DNA from: Terasakiella brassicae
GTDB taxonomy: Bacteria; Pseudomonadota; Alphaproteobacteria; Rhodospirillales; Terasakiellaceae
Assembly (NCBI RefSeq): GCF_014641495.1
Contig: NZ_BMHV01000018.1
Coordinates: forward strand, 17,936 to 81,935
Reading direction: 5' to 3'
Length of the DNA: 64,000 nucleotides
This document shows positions 57,830-64,000 of this stretch, one piece after another (within the stretch, counting starts at the first letter, position 1; each line of letters begins with the position of its first letter). The translations under genes and the position numbers were made by a program. Under the pieces are notes generated by a model. That model worked only from the letters and a program-made list of their open reading frames with translations. It was not told the origin of the DNA and ran no database searches.

Positions 57830-59491
57830 ATGAGCGATCTTATCCTCTCCGACCTTCTCGGCTCCTGTGCGCGTGCAGTCGAAGCCGCCGATAAATTACT
57901 GGAACAAGCCAAAGACGCTGTTTCTGAAAAAGTTATGACAGACGGTCGTATCGATTCCCAGAAACTGGAAATTGAACAAACCGCTGCTCATGGCCTGTCC
58001 TGGATGGCAACTTATGTCGAAGCCTTGCGCCAAATGCACAAATGGGGCGTAAAGCTGCAAGAAGAAGGCCATTTCAGCGAATTTGAACAATTGATCCTGC
58101 AATGTGCCTTTGGTGAATATTGTACGCAATTGACCCACGGTATTGCAATTTCACAGGTTGAAGTTATCCGTCCGCACGATCTTGGCCTCACCGCCAAAGA
58201 ATGCCACGAATATATGACCAAGGATGTGACCGCCTTCAAATACAAAGCCAACACACCTGCGGTACGCCGTAAAATTGCTGAATATGCCAAAGACGGTCTG
58301 GATACCGGGTCCTTCGGACAAACCGGTCTGGACGAAGAACTGGAAATGATCCGCGATCAGTTCCGCCGTTTCGTCAACGAACAAGTCATCGACCAAGCCC
58401 CCAAATGGCACGATAACGATGAACTGATCCCGCTGGAAATCATCGAACAAGTTGCCGAAATGGGCGTGTTCGGCCTGACTATCCCCGAAGAATATGGCGG
58501 GTTGGGCATGGGTAAAACCGCCATGTGCGTTGTCACCGAAGAATTGTCACGCGGTTACATCGGCGTTGGTTCGCTTGGGACCCGTAACGAAATCGCCGGG
58601 GAATTGATCCGTCTGGGCGGCACCGAAGAACAAAAAGAAAAGTATTTGCCGCAAATTGCCAGCGGCGAAATTCTCCCCACTGCGGTTTTCACAGAACCAA
58701 ACACAGGTTCCGACCTCGGTTCTCTGAAAACACGTGCCGTTCTGGAAGGTGATGTTTACAAGGTCACGGGCAACAAAACATGGATTACCCACGCATCGCG
58801 TTCCGACTTAATGACGCTTCTATGTCGTACCAACCCGGATGAAAAAGGTTACAAAGGCCTGTCTATGCTGCTGGCAGAAAAACCCCGTGGCACTGATGAT
58901 GACGCCTTCCCGGCTGAAGGTATGAGCGGTGGTGAAATCCACGTTCTCGGCTATCGCGGTATGAAAGAATATGAACTGGCCTTTGACGGCTTTGAAGTTC
59001 CAAAAGCTCAATTGCTGGGCGGCGAAGAAGGTCAAGGCTTCAAACAACTGATGGAAACGTTTGAATCCGCACGTATTCAAACAGCCGCACGGGCTTCCGG
59101 CGTGGCAACATCAGCTTTGGAATTCGGCCTGCGTTATGCGACCGAGCGTGTTCAGTTCGGTAAACCGATCTTTGAATTCCCGCGTGTTCATTCCAAAATC
59201 GCCTGGATGGTTGTGGAAACCATGATTGCAAAACAGCTGACTTATTTCTCCGGTTGGGAAAAAGATCACGATGTGCGTTGCGATATCGAAGCCGGTATGG
59301 CCAAACTGCTGGCCGCCCGCGTGGCGTGGACCAACGCCGATAACGCCCTGCAAATTCATGGCGGCAATGGCTACGCGACCGAATACCCGATCTCTCGCGT
59401 TCTGTGTGACTCCCGTATCCTCAATGTCTTTGAAGGGGCGGCTGAAATTCAGGCAGGCGTTATCGCACGCGGTCTTTTGACTCGTCGCTAA
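57830..59491 (+). CDS. mcd: (2S)-methylsuccinyl-CoA dehydrogenase
   Basis: 553 residues, longer than ordinary acyl-CoA dehydrogenases because of an N-terminal extension of about 160 residues, the hallmark of Mcd. The FAD/acyl-CoA core holds 'AVFTEPNTGSDLGSLKTRA', 'MLLAEKPRGT' and the C-terminal 'QIHGGNGYATEYPISRVLCDSRILNVFEGAAEIQ' with the catalytic Glu. Oxidises methylsuccinyl-CoA to mesaconyl-C1-CoA, passing electrons to ETF, whose genes follow at 62.9 kb. GAAAGGA precedes the start. Confidence 0.94.
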   Translation: MSDLILSDLLGSCARAVEAADKLLEQAKDAVSEKVMTDGRIDSQKLEIEQTAAHGLSWMATYVEALRQMHKWGVKLQEEGHFSEFEQLILQCAFGEYCTQLTHGIAISQVEVIRPHDLGLTAKECHEYMTKDVTAFKYKANTPAVRRKIAEYAKDGLDTGSFGQTGLDEELEMIRDQFRRFVNEQVIDQAPKWHDNDELIPLEIIEQVAEMGVFGLTIPEEYGGLGMGKTAMCVVTEELSRGYIGVGSLGTRNEIAGELIRLGGTEEQKEKYLPQIASGEILPTAVFTEPNTGSDLGSLKTRAVLEGDVYKVTGNKTWITHASRSDLMTLLCRTNPDEKGYKGLSMLLAEKPRGTDDDAFPAEGMSGGEIHVLGYRGMKEYELAFDGFEVPKAQLLGGEEGQGFKQLMETFESARIQTAARASGVATSALEFGLRYATERVQFGKPIFEFPRVHSKIAWMVVETMIAKQLTYFSGWEKDHDVRCDIEAGMAKLLAARVAWTNADNALQIHGGNGYATEYPISRVLCDSRILNVFEGAAEIQAGVIARGLLTRR

Positions 59492-59501
59492 ATCAAAAAC
59501 A

Positions 59502-59533
59502 GCGCAAACCTCTTATATCAGAGGGGTTTGCGC
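59502..59533 (+). terminator. hairpin after mcd
   Basis: GCGCAAACC and GGTTTGCGC pair, with an inner TCT/AGA extension and a two-base bulge, ten bases after the mcd stop. No T run follows directly, so its termination strength is uncertain. Confidence 0.6.
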
Positions 59534-59589
59534 CAGATTTCATGTGCAGTTTTTATCCTTCCCTCTCCTTTTGGGATAAAGGCTGATCG

Positions 59590-59734
59590 TGAACTGGCGC
59601 GCGATAAGCCCTAACATGGACCCTGCCATCCACTTATCTTTTAGGCGCGCCTTCCATTGGGATCCCCAAAGGAAAAGGCAGACAGCGAAGCCGACTTGAG
59701 CCCTTCCTCAACCAACGGGGAAGGGCCTTTTTTT
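59590..59734 (+). ncRNA. candidate structured small RNA with terminator
   Basis: GGCGCGC (59596-59602) pairs with GCGCGCC (59645-59651), and GATAAG (59603-59608) with CTTATC (59633-59638). The apex holds ATGG/CCAT (59616-59619/59626-59629). A second hairpin, TTGGG/CCCAA (59657-59661/59665-59669), follows. The element ends in a Rho-independent terminator. It lies in a 369-base gap with no open frame. No known RNA family was recognised; 6S and 4.5S signatures were looked for and not found. Confidence 0.5.
59700..59734 (+). terminator. Rho-independent terminator of the candidate RNA
   Basis: GCCCTTCC (59700-59707) and GGAAGGGC (59719-59726) form a perfect 8-bp stem with an 11-base loop, followed by C and seven T. 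Far from mcd (over 200 bases), which supports a separate short transcript. An outer AAAAGGCAGA/TCTGCCTTTT dyad surrounds it. Confidence 0.88.
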
Positions 59735-59860
59735 CTGCCTTTTGAAGGGACATGGCAACTTAAATTGGTAATACAAATTAAAATGACTCTTTTATGAACA
59801 CGTAAACGGTGTTATTCTCGCGCAGAAATTACGTAGAAGCGCTTTCTAGTTGGGAATAAG

Positions 59861-62011
59861 ATGAATTTCGAAGGCTTGGTTGGGCAGGCCGCGCGCTACA
59901 GTCCGGACATATATCTTGTCATTCAAAGAACACCGGATTGCCGCGACGGTTTTAGACTGCTTTATGCAAACAACGCCTTCCATACGGCTGTAAGCTGCAA
60001 CGTTCGTGACAAAGACAGCTGTTGCGCCTGCCAATTCAAACTTGGCGAGATTGACCAAAACCAACAGGCGCTCCTCTCCATTACCGATGGGGAAGCCGTC
60101 ACCAAAACGTTCCGCGTCAGCATCACCGACCTTCCTTCAGAACATACCGGTGGATTAACCGCCTGCATGCTCATGGTTGGTCGTCGTGCCGGGATCAGTC
60201 TTTCCGAAGAACGTGAACGGCTTTACAGCACCATTGCCAAAAAATTCATTGAACTTTCCCCGGACGAAGCCGCCCTGAATGCGGTGCACGAAGCCGGGCT
60301 TTATTTCGATGTCGATGCCAGCTATGCCGCACGTGTTGATGTCCAAAATCGCAGCATGGATTTTCGTTATATATGGCGCAATCCCCATATTCCAGATTTA
60401 CCGGAAACGCCACAACGTCACGAAATGTGCCACTGGGTTCTGGATCAGTTGCGCAACGGCGATGTCGTCAAGATCGACCGTCTCAGCGATCTGGCCCCCG
60501 ATGTGTTGGAAGAATGCGCGGTCCTGCGCACCAGCGGCACCAAAGCCTGCATCCTCGTTCCGGTTCTGCAAGCCGATGATGCCGTTTGGTTTATCGGCAT
60601 ACATACTTTTGAAAATTCACGTTGCTGGTCTGACCAGGATGTCGATACCTTGAAAGTTGTCGGCAACTTGCTTGGCAATGCCTTCACCCAAACAGAAGTC
60701 GCCTGGTCTTTAAAAGAAACCCAACGCCGTTTCAGCGATGTCGGGGCCAATATTCCCGGCATTGTCTATCAAATCCGGCGCACAGAAGCCGGGCAACTGT
60801 CTTTTAGTTATATCAGTCAGGGCGTTGCCGACCTCACCGGTTGGAGCCCCGCCGATATGCAAAATGATCCAAGCTTATTTGAACGGATCGTTATTCGTCA
60901 GGACCGTGGGCGTTTTCGTGAAACACTGGAACGCGCCGCTCAGGAATACGATCTCTGGACAACCGATGTCAGAATCCGCCACCGCAACGATGAAACCATC
61001 AAATGGGTTCGCGCCAGTGGTCGCACCCATTTAGGGGTCAATGGCGATACGGTCTGGAACGGGTTGATGCTGGATATCTCCCAACATCGTCAAGCCGAGG
61101 AAGCCTTGCGCATTTCCGAAGAACGCCTGCGCCGGATTTTAGGCACCAGCCCCATCGCCATTGGGATCAGCCACGTTAAAACCTTCAAACTGTTATTTGC
61201 CAACAAACGACTGGCACAGATGTATGAAATTCCGCGCAACGACATCATCGGTTTCGACACCCGCAAATTCTACAAAGAACCGCGTATGCATCGCCGCCAT
61301 TGGGTCGATACGCGCAGGGGCAAACATCTGGATAATATCGAAACCCAATGTCAACGCACGAACGGCAATCCGTTCTGGGCACAAATCACAACACGCCTGA
61401 TCGAATATGGTGGGCATGAAGCCATTCTTTGGTGGGCGTTCGACATTACCGAACATAAACACACCAAAGAAGCCCTTGCCCATCTTGCCCATCACGATGC
61501 CCTGACCGGATTGGCCAACCGCCGCCTGTTTGAAGAACATCTTCATAATGCGATTGCGCTGGCGGCACGAACCGACCGTCCCGGCGTCCTTTTTTATTTT
61601 GATCTCGACGGTTTCAAGGCGGTTAACGATGCCCACGGTCATAATTTTGGGGACTGGGTTCTTGATCAGGTCGGTTTACGATTGCGCCATGTCCTGCGCG
61701 AAAGCGATATAGGTGCCCGTTTAGGCGGGGATGAATTCGCCATTATCGCGCATGGGATTGAAGATATACGCGCCATCGAAGCCGTTGTTGAAAAAATGCA
61801 AACCGCCATTTCCACGCCTTATAAGAAAGAGGGGAAAATGGCTAAAATCGGGCTTTCTATTGGTGTCGTTCGCTTCTTTGGACATGAAAGCGATATTCAC
61901 GATCTGGTTATGTGTGCCGATACGGCAATGTATCAGGCCAAACAGGCGGGCAAGGGAACCTATCGCCTGATCAATATGGCCCGAAATGACAACCTGACCT
62001 CTAATTCATAA
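59861..62011 (+). CDS. PAS-GAF-PAS-PAS-GGDEF diguanylate cyclase
   Basis: 716 residues, cytoplasmic, with no membrane segment. Order: a PAS-like N-terminal domain (1-108) with a cysteine cluster (C46, C54, C55, C57), a GAF domain (about 120-285), two PAS domains (about 290-405 and 415-530) and GGDEF (about 535-705). The active site GGDEF is intact at 622-626, and the inhibitory I-site RESD ends five residues before it. It should make cyclic-di-GMP. Starts behind GGGAATAAG. It sits between the EMC genes and the B12 adenosyltransferase without obvious functional link. Confidence 0.92.
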   Translation: MNFEGLVGQAARYSPDIYLVIQRTPDCRDGFRLLYANNAFHTAVSCNVRDKDSCCACQFKLGEIDQNQQALLSITDGEAVTKTFRVSITDLPSEHTGGLTACMLMVGRRAGISLSEERERLYSTIAKKFIELSPDEAALNAVHEAGLYFDVDASYAARVDVQNRSMDFRYIWRNPHIPDLPETPQRHEMCHWVLDQLRNGDVVKIDRLSDLAPDVLEECAVLRTSGTKACILVPVLQADDAVWFIGIHTFENSRCWSDQDVDTLKVVGNLLGNAFTQTEVAWSLKETQRRFSDVGANIPGIVYQIRRTEAGQLSFSYISQGVADLTGWSPADMQNDPSLFERIVIRQDRGRFRETLERAAQEYDLWTTDVRIRHRNDETIKWVRASGRTHLGVNGDTVWNGLMLDISQHRQAEEALRISEERLRRILGTSPIAIGISHVKTFKLLFANKRLAQMYEIPRNDIIGFDTRKFYKEPRMHRRHWVDTRRGKHLDNIETQCQRTNGNPFWAQITTRLIEYGGHEAILWWAFDITEHKHTKEALAHLAHHDALTGLANRRLFEEHLHNAIALAARTDRPGVLFYFDLDGFKAVNDAHGHNFGDWVLDQVGLRLRHVLRESDIGARLGGDEFAIIAHGIEDIRAIEAVVEKMQTAISTPYKKEGKMAKIGLSIGVVRFFGHESDIHDLVMCADTAMYQAKQAGKGTYRLINMARNDNLTSNS

Positions 62012-62153
62012 CGTATTTACAATCGATATGTTATTTTGTTCGCCCCCTTAACATTTTTTTACCTCTTTAGTCTTGACCCGCAGCCCAAAAACTTCAAAAG
62101 TCTGCCCTGCACTTTTTTTGCACATTTACCAAAATAAAAGGCTGGATTGACCC

Positions 62154-62717
62154 ATGGTGACATTAACCAAAATCTATACTCGTGGTGGCGATAAGGGCGA
62201 AACCTCGCTTGGCGATGGGACCCGCATTGCCAAACACGACCTGCGCGTCGACGCATACGGCTGCGTTGATGAAACCAATGCCACATTCGGTCTGGCCCGG
62301 TTACACACAAACGGTGAATGCGACAAAATGCTGGAACGTATTCAAAACGATCTGTTTGATCTGGGTGCCGATCTTTGTACCCCCGAAGACGGACGCAAAA
62401 GCGAAGGGGCTTTGCGTATCGTTGGTGAACAGATCAAACGTCTCGAATCGGAAATTGATGACATGAACGATCAACTCGACCCGCTCACGTCATTTGTATT
62501 GCCCGGTGGCAGTGCCGCATCCGCCTATTTGCATTTATGTCGGACCGTGTGCCGCCGCGCAGAACGTCTCTGTACGGAACTTGCCAAACGGGACACGATT
62601 AATTCCCTTTGTGTCCAATACCTTAACCGACTATCGGACCACGCATTCGTCATGGCTCGTTTCCTCAATGAAAAGGGGAAATCAGACGTTTTGTGGAAAC
62701 CGGGTGCCCATCGTTAA
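62154..62717 (+). CDS. ATP:cob(I)alamin adenosyltransferase (PduO type)
   Basis: 187 residues. 'IYTRGGDKGETSLGDGTRIAKHDLRVDAYGCVDETNATFGLA' and 'LPGGSAASAYLHLCRTVCRRAERLC' are the PduO/MMAB signature for ATP and cobalamin binding. It makes adenosylcobalamin, the cofactor of the ethylmalonyl-CoA mutase at 54.1 kb and of methylmalonyl-CoA mutase. The ribosome-binding site is weak (GGCTGGATTGACCC). etfB follows after 175 bases in the same direction. Confidence 0.94.
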   Translation: MVTLTKIYTRGGDKGETSLGDGTRIAKHDLRVDAYGCVDETNATFGLARLHTNGECDKMLERIQNDLFDLGADLCTPEDGRKSEGALRIVGEQIKRLESEIDDMNDQLDPLTSFVLPGGSAASAYLHLCRTVCRRAERLCTELAKRDTINSLCVQYLNRLSDHAFVMARFLNEKGKSDVLWKPGAHR

Positions 62718-62796
62718 ATCTGGGGAGATTCACTGCCTGAGGAGAGGCATTGTCCAACAGTTGCATGAGTTGACATTCATTTCGGCAACCCGTATT

Positions 62797-62807
62797 GTGC
62801 AATGCGA
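62797..62807 (+). promoter_or_regulatory. weak copy of the EMC motif before etfB
   Basis: GTGC-AAT-GCGA followed by AAAA resembles the TTGC-N3-GCAA sites at mch and ecm-ccr with two changes. It lies 86 bases before etfB. Low confidence alone; listed because it recurs upstream of a gene set that serves the same pathway. Confidence 0.25.
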
Positions 62808-62892
62808 AAAACGTGATAAGCATAGGGTAGGCTCCCACGCTTAAAAACAAAGCCTCAGGCGTTAACGAAACGACTTCTGAGAAAGGAATTCC

Positions 62893-63642
62893 ATGAAAGT
62901 CCTCGTCGCAGTAAAGCGCGTAATTGATTACAACGTGAAAATCCGTGTCAAATCGGACAACACAGGTGTAGAAACAGCGAACGTCAAAATGTCGATGAAC
63001 CCGTTTGACGAAATCGCGGTTGAAGAAGCAATCCGTCTGAAAGAAGCAGGCAAGGCTGATGAAGTCGTTGTTGTTTCCATGGGCGAAAAGAAATGTCAGG
63101 AAACCATCCGGACCGCCTTGGCGATGGGTGGCGATCGTGGCATTCTGGTCGAAACAGACGAAGATTTGCAGCCCCTCGCGGTTGCCAAAATCCTCAAAGG
63201 CATTGTTGAAAAAGAAAACCCGGATATGATTATTCTGGGCAAACAGGCCATTGATGATGATAACGGTCAAACCGGTCAAATGCTGGCGGCGCTGTTGGGC
63301 TGGCCGCAAGGCACCTTTGCTTCCAAGGTTGAATTGGGCGATGGCGCTGTCAACGTGACCCGCGAAGTGGACGGTGGTTTGCAAACGGTGAAGCTGTATT
63401 TGCCGGCCATCGTAACATCGGATCTGCGTTTGAACGAACCGCGTTATGCCGCGCTGCCGAACATTATGAAAGCCAAGAAAAAGCCGCTGGATACGGTCAG
63501 CCCGGCTGACTTCGGTGTAGATGTGACGCCTCGCCTCAAAGTTCTCAAGGTTGAAGAACCTGCTGCACGCTCTGCCGGGGTTAAGGTCGACAGCGTTGCG
63601 CAACTGGTGGATAAACTGAAAAACGAAGCGAAGGTGATCTAA
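62893..63642 (+). CDS. etfB: electron transfer flavoprotein subunit beta
   Basis: 249 residues. '[22 protein letters not shown]', '[16 protein letters not shown]', '[34 protein letters not shown]' and '[45 protein letters not shown]' are the ETF-beta (AMP-binding) signatures. With EtfA it carries electrons from acyl-CoA dehydrogenases such as Mcd to the ETF-quinone oxidoreductase. Preceded by GAAAGGAATTCC; etfA follows one base after the stop. Confidence 0.98.
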   Translation: MKVLVAVKRVIDYNVKIRVKSDNTGVETANVKMSMNPFDEIAVEEAIRLKEAGKADEVVVVSMGEKKCQETIRTALAMGGDRGILVETDEDLQPLAVAKILKGIVEKENPDMIILGKQAIDDDNGQTGQMLAALLGWPQGTFASKVELGDGAVNVTREVDGGLQTVKLYLPAIVTSDLRLNEPRYAALPNIMKAKKKPLDTVSPADFGVDVTPRLKVLKVEEPAARSAGVKVDSVAQLVDKLKNEAKVI

Positions 63643-63643
63643 G

Positions 63644-64000
63644 ATGAGCGTTCTTGTTATTGCTGAACATGATAATGCGTCCATCAAAGACGCAACATTG
63701 AGCACCGTTACAGCGGCTAAGGCCTTGGGTGACATTACCGTTTTGGTTGCCGGGAACGGCTGTCAGGCCGCAGGCGATGCCGCTGCGAAAATCGACGGTG
63801 TGTCCAAAGTTCTGCTGGCCGATGACGCGGCTTATGATCATGAACTCGCGGAAAATATGGGCACATTGGTTGTGTCTTTAGCCGGTGATTACAGCCACAT
63901 TCTGGCCCCGGCGACCACCAACGGCAAAAACTTTATGCCGCGCGTGGCCGCTCTGCTGGATGTTGCGCAAATCTCCGACATCGTCAAAGTGGAAAGCGCC
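63644..64000 (+). CDS. etfA: electron transfer flavoprotein subunit alpha, 3' end beyond the window
   Basis: The first 119 residues of ETF-alpha (MSVLVIAEHDNASIKDATLS, then 'VAGNGCQAAGDAAAKIDGVSKVLLADD' and 'YSHILAPATTNGKNFMPRVAALLDVAQISDI'). The FAD-binding C-terminal half lies outside. It begins one base after the etfB stop codon (TAAGATG), the usual etfBA arrangement. Confidence 0.95.
   Translation, partial: MSVLVIAEHDNASIKDATLSTVTAAKALGDITVLVAGNGCQAAGDAAAKIDGVSKVLLADDAAYDHELAENMGTLVVSLAGDYSHILAPATTNGKNFMPRVAALLDVAQISDIVKVESA

Noticed and set aside
59590..59734. 6S RNA, 4.5S RNA or a cobalamin riboswitch in the gap after mcd
   Set aside because: The 4.5S apical signature (GGAAGGAAGCAG) and the B12 box are not present, and I could not match a 6S bulge pattern, so no family name was given.

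Overview
The window looks like a chromosomal segment of an alphaproteobacterium, probably a Rhodospirillales-like lineage; the taxonomic call is an inference from gene content only. The pointers are a CIRCE-controlled groESL pair, the order ffh-rpsP-rimM-trmD-rplS, ccmAB, leuCDB, thrC followed by an M16 peptidase, an overlapping lipid A/Kdo operon, and above all the ethylmalonyl-CoA (EMC) pathway genes. Coding density is high and mostly housekeeping. I found no tRNA, rRNA, CRISPR array or insertion sequence.

Layout: 0-5.5 kb holds the 3' part of a LysR regulator, an indolepyruvate/phenylpyruvate-type decarboxylase, two DMT-type exporters, a DUF4336 protein and a small coupled ORF. 5.4-11.2 kb: M16 peptidase, thrC, a short-chain 3-hydroxyacyl-CoA dehydrogenase behind a palindromic operator, groEL and groES with CIRCE. 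11.3-16.4 kb: a three-gene membrane/glycosyltransferase operon, a rhodanese, ccmB and ccmA. 16.7-25.2 kb: a periplasmic binding protein, thiC with a TPP riboswitch and a helix over its ribosome-binding site, oxyR and a di-haem cytochrome c peroxidase with an OxyR-type site, and leuB, leuD, leuC. 25.6-26.8 kb: an isolated divergent pair, a Ner-like DNA-binding protein and an S24-type phage repressor, resembling the control switch of a Mu-like phage without the phage. 27-30.7 kb: the SRP/ribosome operon. 30.9-32.5 kb: two tandem secreted Cache-type proteins. 32.5-38.1 kb: msbA, a DUF374 acyltransferase, waaA, lpxK and a lauroyl acyltransferase in one overlapping operon, with a divergent atypical kinase. 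39-45 kb: pmbA, ubiD, a GAF-HD-GYP protein and a DUF1848 protein.

45-64 kb is dominated by the EMC pathway: mesaconyl-CoA hydratase (45.3 kb), ethylmalonyl-CoA mutase (54.1 kb), crotonyl-CoA carboxylase/reductase (56.4 kb) and methylsuccinyl-CoA dehydrogenase (57.8 kb). They are followed by an ATP:cob(I)alamin adenosyltransferase, which can supply the mutase cofactor, and by etfB and the start of etfA, which can take electrons from the acyl-CoA dehydrogenase. Interspersed are an orphan ParA with a C-terminal membrane anchor, xth, a LolA-like carrier, a formylglycine-generating-enzyme-like protein, argG, dapB, nth, a periplasmic binding protein and a PAS-GAF-GGDEF diguanylate cyclase.

No clearly new multi-gene system is evident. 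The best leads are two structured, terminator-ended candidate small RNAs (about 48.42-48.54 kb minus; 59.59-59.73 kb plus), a TTGC-N3-GCAA motif shared by the EMC gene promoters, three hairpins in tandem between ccr and mcd, the orphan Ner/repressor switch, the membrane-anchored ParA, the tandem Cache proteins with a conserved CxxC, and a DUF1848 protein carrying a CxxxCxxC cluster at its C terminus.
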